Origin: Sipunculus nudus
Taxonomy: Eukaryota; Annelida; Sipuncula; Golfingiida; Sipunculidae
Assembly: GCA_026874595.1 (NCBI GenBank)
Contig: CM049306.1
Location: 109,017,142-109,081,141 of the forward strand
DNA length: 64,000 bases
Direction: 5' to 3'
Shown here: positions 11,932-24,627 of the stretch, piece by piece
Numbering within the stretch: position 1 is the first letter of the stretch
Layout of the letters: each line of letters starts with the position of its first letter
Notes under the pieces: generated by a model
Databases searched by the model: none
What the model saw: only the letters and a program-made list of their open reading frames with translations
Told to the model about the DNA's origin: nothing
Made by a program: the position numbers and the translations under genes

Positions 11932-13480
11932 TGGCACCGCAGGTGCCAGAGTATCCCCAGACATAGTACGCCCCCCCCCCTCCCCTTTAAGAATAGGCCC
12001 CCATTTTTAGCAGCATATACTGACACTTGGCAAGCAATTATTGTTTTTTCCATCTATCAATCCACAATCTGAAGATGCTGGTCCTGTGACCTTGACCTTT
12101 TGGCACATCACAAGGCTATCCAAGAAATTGACAGGCGTCTTCCTCTATTGGCAGGGGAACTGTATGTGCAAGATGAAATGTCTGAGATAAAATGTTTGGC
12201 TGAAAATGCATCCACAATCTTTTTAAAGATGTGTCCTGTGACCTTGACCTTTGACCTCATGACCCCAAAATCATTTTGGGTCTTGCTTTTCCAATGGGAC
12301 ATATACAAGTCAAGTTTGAAATCCATACATCAATAAAAGCAGGAATTATCATCCAGAAACTAATTTTTGGACAGATGGCTCCTGTTACCTTCACCTCTGA
12401 CCTTGATACCTCAAAATTGATAGGGGTCTTCTTCTCTTGGCAGGTGAACTATATGTGCAAGATGAAAGATCTGAGATGAATTGTTTGGCTGAAAATGCAT
12501 CAATAATCTTTTTAAAGATGTGTCCTGTGACCTTGACCTATGACCTCATGACCCCAAAATCATTTCGGGTCTTGCTTTTCCAATGGGTCATATACAAGTC
12601 AAGTTTGAAATCCATACATCAATAAAAGCAGGAATTATCATCCAGAAACTAATTTTGGACAGATGGCTCCTGTGACATTTACCTTTGACCTTGTGACCTC
12701 AAAATTGATAGGGGTCTTCCACTATTGGCAAGTGAGCTATATATATTCAAGATGGAAGACCTGGGATGAAAGTTTGGCTTAAAATGCATCCACAGTATCT
12801 TTTAAGATGCGAGTCCCTTGACCTTGACCTTTGACCTCATGACCCTAGAACCTATAGGGTTCTTACTTTAGTGGTGGGCCATACATAAGTCACGTTTGAA
12901 ATCCATATGGCTATCAACACTGGAGATATCATAAGAGGTATGTGACTTTCACCAAATATGGACACATTAAAGGTCAAGGCAACTCTCATGGTAAAGGTCA
13001 TGACCCAAATGTAAACAGACCTGATCCCATAACCCATCTCTCTACATGTGCATCATATGAAAGGAATCTGTCCATTAGTTTTTTACTTATAATGCTTACA
13101 GTACTGTCAAGTGGCAATTATGGGGGTATTAAAAGGCGTAAAAACAAGAAAAGGATAATAGGTGACGCCACCAGTTTCCGGTTTATCACATGGCTATCCA
13201 GGATCTTCGGTCACCTTGATTTTTGGACCAGTCCATGCAAGCTTACTTGTGTTATTTTCAGCAAAAATGGACCTATTCAAGGTTAAGGTCACTCTCCTAG
13301 CATAGGTCATGACCCCATTTTAAATAGGCTCTGTCCCCTTACCTATATCTATGCAAATGTAAAGTTTGAAAAAGATAAGTGAAATATTTTTTGAGTTATC
13401 CCGCTCACAAGGTTTTTCTGCGGCGGCGGCGGCGGGACCGTCGTGAAACCATAGTATCCCGACTTTGTCTGGGGATACAA
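11932..13480 (+). mobile_element. hairpin-ended non-autonomous element, family 1 (Helentron/pearl-like)
   Basis: The left end has a 7-bp-stem hairpin TGGCACC-GCA-GGTGCCA (11932-11948), two bases, then GTATCCCCAGACA (11951-11963). The exact reverse complement TGTCTGGGGATAC is at 13466-13478. The right end folds as a hairpin, because GTATCCCGAC at 13454 pairs with the same terminal arm. A CGG run (13421-13436) lies just upstream. The body has about three tandem 288-bp units and no credible transposase or Rep/helicase frame. The design matches what is described for pearl elements and non-autonomous Helentrons in bivalves. A direct family match was not possible here. No target-site duplication is evident. 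Confidence 0.7.
12130..12870. repeat. core repeats of family 1, period 288-289 bp
   Basis: GCAGG(G/T)GAACT(G/A)TATGTGCA starts at 12151 and 12440, and a diverged copy starts at 12728. Each unit carries a TGACCTTGACCTTTGACCTC-type block and then CATGACCCC. TGACCT half-sites occur many times per unit. They are a base-composition feature of the element; no nuclear-receptor role is implied. Confidence 0.85.
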
Positions 13481-13744
13481 TGATATGACTTGTAATACCA
13501 AATGGAGTTTCCTGAATTAATTACTGTATAAAATAACTTAAATGCTCTGCAAGTTATTTGTTTGTTTAATCAATTATACTTTAAAAGACTTAGAGTCTTG
13601 ACCCAACCAGTCATGATTATCTATGTACAGACCTAATCACTGCACTAATATACAAGATGCTAGCAGTCAGCAAGATTCAGACAACCAGCCACAAGTTACA
13701 ATATACACAAAGCAAGAAACAACTTGTCATAACTGAGTACATAA
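13481..13744. other. spacer between two mobile elements
   Basis: AT-rich sequence of 264 bp with no feature I can support. Confidence 0.5.
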
Positions 13745-13911
13745 CCCTTAGCAAAATGAAAAGTTTGCCGCTGCTTTGCTGCAACCGTGCTGCAAAGCAG
13801 CAGAAACCAAAATAGGCTGCAAGAAGAGTGTGCAGGAAGGCTGCAGCTAGCTGCATGCTTCCCGCTGCCTGGCAAAGGCTGCAGGAAAGTGTGCAGCAAA
13901 TCTGAATTGTG

Positions 13912-14205
13912 TGCTGGAAGGTTGCGGGAGGGTCGCGGCTAGCCGCAGTCCTATAGAGTATTTTAATACTGTGTGCAGGAAGGCTGCCGGAGGGTTGCGG
14001 CTAGCCGCAGTCTCACAGAGTTAACTGGATGCAGTGCGCAGGAAGGCTGCGGGAGGATTGCGGCTAGCCGCAGTCTCATAGAGTTAACTGGATGCTGTGC
14101 GCAGGAAGGCTGCGGGAGGGTTGTGGCTAGCCGCAGCCTCATAGAGTCAACTGGATGCTGTGCGCAGGAAGGCTGCGGGAGGGTTGCGGCTAGCCGCAGT
14201 CTTTT
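13912..14205. repeat. 63-bp minisatellite with a 12-nt palindrome in most units
   Basis: GCGGCTAGCCGC, a perfect palindrome, occurs at 13935, 13997, 14060 and 14186, with one G-to-T variant at 14123. Spacing is 62, 63, 63 and 63 bp. Because 63 is divisible by 3, a 91-aa frame on the plus strand (13973-14248) is open by periodicity; it has no other sign of coding. Confidence 0.93.
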
Positions 14206-15305
14206 ACAGTTTTATTTGCCCTACTTTTCCTGTCTTACCCTGCTGTGATTGGCTAAACTGATTTTGGAGGGAAAAGCAGCCATTTTTGCAAAATTAGGAA
14301 AAGACAGTGCTTTGTTAGCTCTTCTAAAAATATGAAGATCTGTGCCAAATAGCTCAAGTAAGAGTAACATTCAACAGATCCAGCATGTTCAGAGGACTTA
14401 TTGGATTAATTAGAACATACAATCAGTTGATGGGAGGAACAAAGAGAGGGTGTTATGTTACTACCACCAGTAAGTTTGAACTACATATTTGTACCCTAAG
14501 GGCTTCCGCAGCAAGCATTGATAAAGGGCAGCCCAGCACTGATAAGATTGATTTTTCCTCAAGTAATTTTATACACAGAAAGTGTAGTATTAAATTTAAT
14601 TTTGTGTAAAAGTAAAAACTAAGATTAATGGTGGGATTGAAAGATGTATTCAAGCTGAAAGGCAGATATATCAAAGGCAGCATGAAAAAATTCTGTGGTT
14701 AACGTGTATATCATGCATTTATTGAACTCCAATGCATTTTGAGTTTTATTGATTTGAATATGAAACAGTAACTTTAAATAAGGTTTTGTTTTCATCTTCA
14801 CACAAATTTTAAAATACTTAGGCTAAGCTTCATTTAAAGTTGATTTGCTAAATTCTGTTTGACGTATGTCTATAGATGTCATCCTAAGTAAATGGGGAAA
14901 TTCCTAACAATATTGAAGTAACCCAATATCACTTTGTGGTTCATGTTTCTAGTCCTTGGCCTGACAATAAACTCACCCAGAACTTTTATTCAGCTATGTA
15001 GCTACACAACTTCATGCAGGATTCGTGTGACTGTGTAGTGTGTACTCTGATTCATATTCATCAAGGTGTAATTTCTAACAAAGCTTGATTAAGTTTGGTT
15101 TATATTTAAAAGCCATTATGGATTAAGGTTTAATTGTATGTGCAAATTAAATGGAGTTTCATGAGAGCTTGTTCTGTTGAGTACCTGCATTTATATTTGG
15201 AGCAGAGACAGTCACTGACTAATGACATGGCAAGTCTGCTTGTAAACAATAACTGAGCCCACGTGCTGTTGTTTATACATATCATGGCTAGCTGCTATCT
15301 AATTG

Positions 15306-15800
15306 GCCCCTGCTGCGGGAAAGTGTGCGAGAAGGCTGCGGGAAAGTGTGCGAGAAGGCTGCAGGAAAGTGTGCGAGAAGCTGCAGGAAGTGTTCGAGAA
15401 GGCTGCAGGAAAGTGTGCGAGAAGGCTGCGGGAAAGTGTGCAAGGCTGCAGGAAGTGTGGGAGAAAGCTGCGGGAAAGTGTGTGAGAAGGCTGTGGGAAA
15501 GTGTGCGAGAAGCTGCAGGAAGTGTGCAAGGCTGCAGGAAGAGTGCGGGAAGGCTGCGGGAAAGTGTGCAAGAAGGCTGCGGGAAAGTGTGCAAGAAGGC
15601 TGCGGGAAAGTGTGCAAGAAGCTGCAGGAAGTGTGCACGGCTGCAGGAAGTGTGCGGGAAGGCTGCGGGAAAAGGGCTGCGGGAAAAGGGCTGCGGGAAG
15701 TGTGCGAGAAAGGCTGCGGGAAGTGGGCGAGAAAGGCTGCGGGAAGGCTACAGGAAAAGGGCTGCGGGAAGGCTGCAGGAAAAGGGCTGCGGGAACACTG
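15306..15800. repeat. 23-bp minisatellite, GCTGCGGGAAAGTGTGCGAG type
   Basis: About 20 copies with 23-bp spacing at the start (15312, 15335, 15358) and shorter variants of about 20 bp further on; the last part changes to GGCTGCGGGAAAAG units. Up to six overlapping open frames on both strands run through it (for instance 15263-15856 and 15299-15913), which shows a bias of the repeat, not a gene. The unit shares its CTGC(A/G)GGAA core with the 63-bp array 1.2 kb away. Confidence 0.93.
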
Positions 15801-15932
15801 GTTGCAGCAAGCCTGCAGCAAGGTTGCCGCAAACTAATTTGCATGGCAATTTGTGACCTTGCTGCAAGGTTGCTGCAAAGCTGCAGCAAGTTTGCAGCAA
15901 CTATGCGCGGCAAGCTCGTTTTTTGCTAAGGG

Positions 15933-17482
15933 AAGCCTTGTGGACACACAATTTGTGACTGTTATATCTTATCAAGGCATGATGAAAGAATTAACATAAG
16001 TGACAAAACATTTTAGCAGACATAATAGGTTATTCCCCCATCAAGCTACAACTTATTAACGAGTCATTGGATATTAAACAATGTGTTGATGAAGTAAATC
16101 ATCTCTTCATACTGTTTACAGAAATAAGAATTTTAAATGAACAATATCAACCAGAATTAATTAATCAAATCAGGTTCGGTGAAGATCAACATATATTAAT
16201 AATCTGACAGCAGCTCTTCCTTAACAAAGATGTGTTTATTTAAGTTCATAATAATCTGACAGCATCTCTTCCTTAACAAAGATGTGGTTATTTAAGTTCA
16301 TAAAAATGGGCAAATGCTGCTTAATTGTTTATTAAATAAGGAAATATATATATAAGACAAAAGGTTTTTCTATGAAACCTCCAGGATTTCAAAATTTTCC
16401 TAAATATCCAGAACTGGGCATCGGTGCTCACAATATTTCCCATGGCCACAGCATCCACATTCCTATGAGCAATAACTGCTATCTTATCTTAAAGGGAACA
16501 GCTGTACCCTGCCAGCCAATTGGTTTCTTCCCCTGCTGCCAGAGGCAAACCTCGATCAATACACCACCAATATAGAAAAATCTGGAGAAACACTGCAGCA
16601 CAATCCGTGACAATCAACCCGCGTTAAAGCAGTGTGAAACATAAACCTGCGCTCGACATACTGCCATTACTTTCTCCTCTGTCTGGCATTAGAACTGGAC
16701 TTTTGATTGACAGCTACAATACATGAGATCTAGGATACGACACTTCTATGGTATTCCTGCCACTCTGCCACCAGAGTTCCATCCCAGCGTTAATGAGAAT
16801 TTTATACTTCAATAGTCCCTGACATATACAAAACCATCTGGAGGTCTACAGTTGACAAATTAAGATATTCAAACACCCACTGATACCAATGTAATTCTGT
16901 TATTAAGTTCCCTCAGATATCTACCTATCATCAATTAATTTTTTCAGCATACAAACATTTTCTTTGAAAAAATCAAAATCACTGAAATAATTGTCACAAT
17001 CAAATCCTTAAATATTTTTAAAATAATTATTTACCATTGAAATTTTGATGGGAAAATATTATTAATCATGAATTAAGTTTGCATTTTAAGCGGAGTAATT
17101 TATTTCTTTTTATTAAATTACATTGAAAATATTGTAAATACATCATTATAAAATACTTCATCATTTTCATTTTCGTAATTTAGGTAATAATCTTTTGATT
17201 GAAAACTTAAAATTCCATCTGCAAAGGACAAGCATTTTACATTGATTACAATTTATCAAAAGTTATTTTTTTTTTTTTACAGTCATGATCATCATTCCAA
17301 TGTTTTTTTTTACATAAGACTTACAAATTAAAGATGAATTATATCTCTAATAATGTTTCTGCATAATACTGGACTTGGTGTGTTCCTGTTTTTAGCATCA
17401 GCTTGAGCATTTGCTTTGTTTAACATTAAGATGTGATGGTAAACTGCTACACATTTACAATGCCTCATGTTCAAGAAGAGAA
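15933..17482. other. AT-rich non-coding sequence with one small duplication
   Basis: A 52-bp duplication lies at 16197-16303 (AATCTGACAGCA at 16201 and 16253, then TTCCTTAACAAAGATGTG). The remainder is A/T-rich, with a poly-T near 17270. No exon found. Confidence 0.55.
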
Positions 17483-18170
17483 AACAAGGGACCTATGGGT
17501 CACGGCGCTCAGCTGATCATGATTGAACTATAAATGTATCACCATTGTGATACTATATTTAGTCGACAAACCTTATGAATATCATGGACCTATTAGGCTA
17601 TTATAAAGGAATATAATGTAATATGTGAGTAAATCATGTATGAAATTACCTGACTGATGGATTAATAACGAGTAAATATAGTGGTTTATTTTTTATTTAT
17701 TTGGGAGCTGTTGAAAATAGCAATATATTTGAGCAAATATGAATGCAATGACAGTACACTAAGCAGTGGTAGAATGATGATAAGGCTATTTGTTGAAGGA
17801 TCTATAGTGTATGGAAGTCCGCAAGATTTCAATTTGACATATATAATGTTATTATTAACTATGCTGAAGAGTGGATTTATGAATTGTGACTGTATGACTT
17901 GATATCTCTTAGGTCTTGACAAGGTACATTATATTGATGCCCACCACATCTACATATTACACAATATTGACATAATTTCTGGCACGTACATAGGCAACAA
18001 ACAGTTATACAATATATAAAAATATGAATATATCTGATTCAACTTGTTCTCGTTTACTGAGGCTGACATTGGGATGGGGTTCGGAGAAGGAAACAGTGTG
18101 GGCAGCAAGGAGGGTTGGATGTAGAGAGAAAAGGAGATAGAGAGAGAGGGAGGGAGCATTCAACAGTACT
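17483..18170 (+). mobile_element. 5' part of GGAC-tailed family, subtype A (copy 1)
   Basis: Starts AACAAGGGACCTATGGGTCA, then GCTCAGCTGATCATG (arm at 17507-17515). The near-palindrome GACCTATGGGTC sits at 17490-17501. The first 600 bp align with the copy at 25450-26095 (shared TAATGTAATATGTGAGTAAA and GGATGGGGTTCGGAGAAGG). It has no nearby matching 3' end and may be the left part of an element split by the insertion at 20096. Confidence 0.7.
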
Positions 18171-20095
18171 TAAACACCTGGAAGGTTAAAATCTAAAATA
18201 TTATGAAATGTAGATAAAGTCTGAGAGAAAGAGGTAATCTAGGCTATGGTTGGTTGATATGATTGAAGAAATTGTTGCAAATAAAATTTTAAGATCTGAC
18301 CTTGCGTTTTCATTGGATACCTTTTTGACAGGCTGTTGACAGTTCAACATTTTACACATTTGTCTAATAAGATCCAATTTTTTTAATTTAAACTTTAATT
18401 TAACTGTTTTTTTCTATTTTATGATATGTATACAGTTGCTATAAAATCCCCACTCCACAGGCGGAAGGACTTGATGGGGGGGGGGGGGGGTTACGATGGG
18501 AGTTACAACGCCTCTGTCTCTCTGTATATATTTTCTTCAAATTATTAAATTTTATGCTATAGCAATAGCACTATTGTTGACAGTGCGAAGGAGCAAGGAC
18601 TTAGAGGGGTGGGGGAAGGGGATGGTGGGAGTTACAATACCCTTGCATATACGAACAGGATATGAAATTTAATTAATCAGAGCTTACAGGAAAAAAAAGT
18701 TTATTCATAATTATTAAATATTTAAAACAGGCAAGAAAGCTAGAGAAACAAAGCAAATAATTTTAATTCCAATTCTTCTGAGCCAGGAAATTATGAACAA
18801 TTTTTACATAAATTCCCTTTTAATAACATCATTTTTTTCCAGGTTTGAAAATGTAACTATACATTTAGAGTATAACATATATATGTGAATATTTCAGTTG
18901 ATTCACATTTCTTAATTGCATCAACATATATATCTAATAAATTAGGTTTATAGTACCTGTCAACATAATGGGGTGGAGGGAGGAAGGGAGGCATAGGGGT
19001 GAGAGAGAGAGAAAGAGAGAGAGAGAAAGAGAGCTAGAAAGAGAAAGGGAAAGAGAGAGAGGAGAAAGGCTCTCTGGTAATTACTGCCTGACCCAGCCTG
19101 ACCCAGACACTCACAGAAGCAGTAGGCAAGGAGTGAAGGTGTTATGTAACAGCCTGGAACACTGTTAACCAATGACTTGTTGTAAACATTCAAGACATGG
19201 TGCTATAAATATGGGTCACTGTGCTCAGCTGAAGTTGGCCTTGAAGGTAAAAATCTAAAATAATAATGGAGATCAAGTCTAAGATGAAAAGGTAATATAT
19301 GCCATGGCTGGTTGACATGATTGGTTTGTATTGATGAGTGAGAAATTGTTGCAAATAATATTTTGTGACCAAACCATGCATTCTCTAATGTCAAAATTGA
19401 AGCATGTGAGCAGTTTGTGAACATAAGATGTATATTATTACCATGATCATTGGCTGGCTTTTTGATAGTTTGTTGACAGTTCAGTAGTTTACACATTTGC
19501 TCAATTGGATCTATTTTACATAATATATATTATTAAATATATGTATTTTTATTTTATAAAATGTATACAGTTGAAATATAACTGATGTCTCCAGTCCCCA
19601 GATGAAAGAACCTGGTGGTGGTGGTTGGGGGGGGGGGGGGGGAGGGCTGGAATGATGGGAGTTACAACATCTCTGTATTAACATAGTGTATATACATATA
19701 GGATTTCCACTTAATTCAACAATACTTACAGGATTAAATAGTCCATTCACAATTACATAATATTTAAAAAAGGACAGACAGACTGTTAGACAAACAAAGC
19801 TGATAATATATTTTAATATTTTAAAGTTTTTCATCTGCAATATTACACATCTGAATACATAAGTTGCTTTCAAATTTCAGACTTTAATGGCTTAAATCCA
19901 TACACATACAGCATATGAAAGTTATTTCAACAGTGCTTAAAGGAAAAATTTCATAATTAGTATATATATTTAATGATAATTGAGAGATGATGGACAGACA
20001 AGAGCTGATCACTTTATGTTCCATTCTCCTGGGGCAAGAATATGTTTCAATATTAGATCTTAATTTTTTCTAATCCAATTATCTTTCAAATTGAA
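18171..20095. repeat. two diverged direct copies of an A-type segment with poly-G tracts
   Basis: Blocks at about 18176-18540 and 19228-19690 share TTGCAAATAA, a TGTATACAGTTG word, a long poly-G run (18476-18490; 19626-19642) and GATGGGAGTTACAAC. The second is preceded by a degenerate family 5' end, ATGGGTCACTGTGCTCAGCT, from 19211. A GA-rich tract lies at 18999-19066. Related fragments with poly-G runs recur at 22690-22830 and 23041-23070. Confidence 0.6.
18999..19066. repeat. (GA)n-rich purine tract
   Basis: Mostly AG/GA and GAAA units on the plus strand with a few interruptions. Confidence 0.9.
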
Positions 20096-22685
20096 AACAA
20101 GGGACCTATGGGTCACGACGCTCAGCTGTTATATATGATCAAAAAATATGATTTAGAAATGAGGCACATGCTGGTTTTGTGTGGTAATAAATATAAGCTG
20201 TATTATGAGTTGTTGTTGTTTAGCTTATGTATGATTTTGATAGTACCTTTGGAGACAGGGAAGAGGATTGATTTCATTTATTTTATTAACAAATGGAGTA
20301 CTACTGTCACACAAATTTTGACTTGGCCATATAACCTATAAGCAGAACATATAATTTAAGAGTTTAACTATTTATTAAAAAAAATTACAAATATTGTCCC
20401 AAATATAATTTTTATTAAAAATAATAAGAGAATCTTTTGATTTTTTAAAATGAAATATAACTGATATGATTATTAAAATATATTAAAGAATATATTCATG
20501 AATGCATTCATGAATACATCTTGAAAGTATTTGCACGAGTATTCATATACTTTCATTTTTACCTGAATTCCCATTCTTTATGCAAGAAATTTTATAATGG
20601 AGTACATTATCATATTCGTATTTAAATACAATTACAAAGTATTTGCACCATGTCTGGTATTTATTCAGTTTTCACCAAACAATGATGTTGAGAATCCAGA
20701 ATATTCAAAATTCACACATTTAAATAATGATCATAAGTACCTGTTTTTATGGCTTTTATTTATATTAAAAAATAACTGTAAAAAATTCATTTTGGACTAA
20801 TTTCACATCAATGTACACACTAGACACAGTAGGAATCTAGATTAATATTATCAACTGCATCTTTGTCTATCATTAATTTCCTTCATATAATCCCTAATGA
20901 TTAGTAATGAATAATATGATTTACTTCTTTATCATTAAAAATGAACTGAAAAATGCCATAGGTGACTGCATGGTGTTATTTGGAATATGTGACATTCTAC
21001 CCATCGATACAAGATTCTTATATCATCAGTAACTGCAAGTTAATTTCCTGTTATTATAAACTAACAAATTCCTTTTCTATTTTTCTTTAATTTGTTATTA
21101 AAAACCAATAAAAATTTATTAATTTATTGTTTATTGTTATGTTGTTGGTTAAAACTACTAGATGAGTTGGGTTGGACACCTGGATCAACTGTGGCTGGCC
21201 ATAAGCTGCCTGGATTCTCGCCTCAAGCGTGCATAATTTGATGAAAGGTCAACATACAGGTGACTCAAGAGGGGCTGGAGAGAGCCAAAGTCTACCAGGG
21301 TCTCATAAAAAACATTAATAAAAGCTACAGTATTTGGCCAATTTCTTTCAGCTTTCTAAACTACAAAGATGAAATCCTTATGTGTGCATGATATGAAAAT
21401 TATATCAACAGTGCTCACGGGAAACAAACATGCCATGGTCACAGTTGGGCAAAATTTAAGGTACTAATTTTATATTTATACAAATAACTTATAAAATTTG
21501 AAAAATTCAGAACTAATTTTGGGTATTCAATTGAATGATTCAATTGATTAACTAATGTTACATCCCTGACAAAAAAATCTCTAGCTTCAGCAATGCCCTT
21601 GTTAAGGGAGTAAATATATTTCTTGATTTTTTACAAAGTGCATTATGTTTGGGCCCATAACTTAAAAAAAATACACAATACTGACATCATTTCTGGCATG
21701 TGCATAGCGAATGTATAGAAAAATATGTATATTATATATGATCAAAGTCAGATCAGTGGTTTTGATATTAGGCAGTCTTAAAGTGTAACAATGGGTTTTT
21801 AATGGAAAAATGAAGTTTTTCATTGATATCTCAAAGGAATTAAGTCCTAGTGACCAAATTCTTGGCATGGTAGGGGATTTTGGAGATCATCTAACTGTAT
21901 GCCAAATTTAAGGAACTTAGAGCTGAAGCTCGGGAGCTGAGCTCTAGCAAACTGCATAACACTAGCAATATGTGACATGGTGCTTGAAAACTTGAATAAA
22001 ATCTACAGTTTTTGATCAACTGGTTTCAAATTTTTAATGTTAACAGTTGAAATGCTAAATAAAACATGCTGTGAAAATTAAATCCACAGCAGTTGCAGCA
22101 AAAAAACGTGCCATGGTCAAAGTTGGGCAAAATTTAAGGTACCAATTTTTTATTTTTGCTAATATTTTAAAAAATTTAAAAGATTTTGATCTAATTTTGG
22201 GTATAAAATTTAATTTTGATTAATAAAAGAAATATTACTGGAAAAAAAGAGCTTAGCTTTAACAAGTTTTGTGTTAAGTGATAAAATTTCTTTCCTGATT
22301 ATTTACAAAATGCATTATGTTTGGGCCCATAACTTTTTTAAATTATATAATACAGACCTAATTTCTGGCATATACATAGGAATTATATAGAGGATTATGT
22401 ATAGGAAATATGACGAAAAACAGATGAGTGGTTTTAATATTAGGCAGTCCTGAAGTGTGAAAATAGGTTTTTAATAAAAAATTGAGGTTTTTCCTTAATT
22501 TCTCAAAGGAATTAAGTCGCAAAGACCCAGTTTTCGGCTTGGTAGGAGATCTTGGGGACATCTAACATTATGCTGAATTTTGGATTCCTAGGTCTTACGG
22601 TTTCAAAACGTGCCACATCTACGGACGGACGGACGGACGACGGACCACGACTATAGCTCAGATGACTTATAGTCAGCTGAGCTAA
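20096..22685 (+). mobile_element. full-length GGAC-tailed element, subtype B (copy B1)
   Basis: Left end AACAAGGGACC with GACCTATGGGTC (20103-20114) and arm GCTCAGCTG (20120-20128). The right end is a 12-bp-stem hairpin, AGCTCAG at 22655 pairing with CTGAGCT ending at 22683 with an inner TGACT/AGTCA stem, followed by AA. A (GGAC)n tract at 22620-22641 precedes it. Two tandem core units of about 678 bp are marked by TGCCATGGTCA at 21431 and 22109. There is no transposase; peptide frames on the minus strand such as those at 21662-21868 and 22358-22561 are the same core read in repeat copies. Architecture is pearl/Helentron-like. Confidence 0.82.
22618..22641. repeat. (GGAC)n simple repeat of B1
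   Basis: Five to six GGAC units on the 5' side of the terminal hairpin. Confidence 0.95.
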
Positions 22686-23224
22686 AAATTGTACACATTT
22701 GCAATAATAACTAATGTCCCAGTGCACAGGTGACGGTGAGGTGCTAAGGATCAATGACAGGCGGGGCGGGGGGGGGGGGGGTTGGGGGGAGAGATGAGAT
22801 TAACAACACTTTTGCATAAACATTCAGGGCAAACAAAGCCTGATCTCCAATTCTGCTGAGGCTCGAAAATAATGAACACATGTTTGTATTAGATCCTCAT
22901 TTTTTTATTTTAAGTTTAATTTGTATACATTTCCAATATAACATATATTTCTGAATATAAATGTTGATTCATAATTCTAAATTGCATCATCATAAATCTT
23001 AATCTTGTCATGTAACACCACATCATGCATACAAATGTATATTTATATATTCATGGGGGGGGGGAGGGGGTGTGATATGAGAACAATTGTACACCTGTCA
23101 CAGCAGGGGATCTCCGCCAGTGACTGAAACAAATCAGGAACCCTGGCATAGCTGACTTCCAGTGACCTGGAGTGGCCTACCTGCATCTGGAACAAAGCAA
23201 GTGACTACAATAGACCCTAAAGAT
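22686..23224. repeat. poly-G-containing fragment related to the A-type segment
   Basis: Contains G-runs at about 22760-22787 and 23056-23068 and a TTGTATACATTT word followed by ATAACATATAT, in the same order as near 18850-18950. Probably old A-type sequence interrupted by B1. Confidence 0.45.
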
Positions 23225-24627
23225 AAAATTCAATAACTAGCCTAATTTTCAACCTTTTAGTTTTAAATTTCAGATTTAAACACATTAAATACTTATGTTT
23301 ACATTCTGAGAAAATTAAATCAACAGTACTCACAGGGAAAAAATGTGCCATGGTCAAAGTTGGGTAAAATTTCAGGTACTGATTTTATGTTTATGCTAAT
23401 AACTTATAAAATTTACAAAATACAGATCTAATTTTGGGTATACAATTGAATCTTAACTAAACAAAGTTATATACTTAAAAAAAATTCTCTAGCTTCAATA
23501 ATTTTCATGAAACCTGAGTAAATATTTTTCCTGATTTTTTACAAAGTCAGTTTTGTTTGGGCACATAACTTAAAACAATTACGCAATACTGACATCATTT
23601 CTGGCATGTGCATAGCGAATGTATAGAAAAATATGTATATTATATATGATCAAAGTCAGATCAGTGGTTTTGATACTAGGCAGTCCTGAAGTGTAACAAA
23701 GGGTTTTTATTGAAAAAATGAAGTTTTTCATTAATATCTCAAAGGAATTAAGTTCTGGTGACCAAATTCTTGGCATGGTAGGGGATTTTGGAGACATCTT
23801 ATTGTATGCCTAATTTAAGGAACTTAGAGCTGAAGCTGGGGAGATGAGCTCTAGCAAACTGCATAACACAAGGTTGATGTAAACAATATGTGACATGGTG
23901 CTTGAAAACTTGAATAAAATCTACAGTTTTTGATCAACTGGTTTCAAATTTTAAATGTTAACAGTTGAAATGCTAACAAAAACATGCTTTGAAAATTAAA
24001 TCCACAACAGTTACAGGAAAAAAACGTGCCATGGTCAAAGTTGGGCAAAGTTTAAGGTACCAAATTTTTATTTTTGCTAATATTTCAAAAAATTTAAAAG
24101 ATTTTGATCAAATTTTGGGTATACAATTTAATTTTGAATAATAAAAGTTATATTACTGGAAAAAAAGTGCTTAGCTTTAACAAGTTTTGTGTTAAGTGAT
24201 CAAATTTTTTTCCTGATTATTTACAAAATGCATTATGTTTGGGCCCATAACTTTTTTAAATTATATAATACAGACCCAATTTCTGGCATGTACATAGGAA
24301 CCATATAGAGGATTATTTATGGTTAATATGAGGAAAAACAGATGAGTGGTTTTGATATTAGGCAGTCCTGAAGTGTGAAAATAGGATTTTAATAAAAAAT
24401 TGAGGTTTTTCCTTAATTTCTCAAAGGAACGAAGTCGCAAAGACCCAGTTTTCGGCTTGGTAGGAGATCTTGGGGACATCTAACATTATGCTGAATTTTG
24501 GATTCCTAGGTCTTACGGTTTCAAAACGTGCCACATCTACGGACGGACGGACGGACGGACGGACGGACGGACAGACGGACAATGGACCACGACTATAGCT
24601 CAGATGACTTATAGTCAGCTGAGCTAA
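23225..24627 (+). mobile_element. 5'-truncated GGAC-tailed element (C1)
   Basis: Two core units with TGCCATGGTCA at 23346 and 24027 (681 bp apart), a (GGAC)n tract at 24540-24573, and the intact 3' hairpin ending GAGCTAA at 24627. No 5' palindrome and arm precede it. It may be the right part of the copy that starts at 17483. Confidence 0.75.

Larger units (their letters stand above)
13745..15932. mobile_element. 2.2-kb non-autonomous element with CCCTTAGCAAAA inverted ends
   Basis: CCCTTAGCAAAA at 13745-13756 is the exact inverse of TTTTGCTAAGGG at 15921-15932. Similarity continues inward with gaps (TTGCCGC, then a GCTGCAAA-type region on both sides). Two minisatellites built from GCTGC(A/G)GGAA words lie inside, separated by about 1.1 kb of ordinary AT-rich DNA (14206-15305). 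No transposase frame is present, and flanks do not show an obvious target duplication. Superfamily not assigned. Confidence 0.6.

Noticed and set aside
12060-12860. Many TGACCT half-sites, suggesting a nuclear-receptor response cluster
   Set aside because: They belong to the repeated core of a mobile element and recur with its period.
12942-13286. 114-codon plus-strand frame
   Set aside because: Lies inside the family 1 non-autonomous element, begins in core sequence, and has no recognisable domain.
15263-15913. Long overlapping open frames on both strands (up to 204 codons)
   Set aside because: They all translate the 23-bp CTGC-rich minisatellite; several frames are open at once, which reflects lack of stop words in the unit.
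18476-18490. Poly-G runs as possible assembly filler
   Set aside because: They recur in the same context (before GATGGGAGTTACAAC) in separate copies, so they are part of the repeat, although exact lengths may be unreliable.
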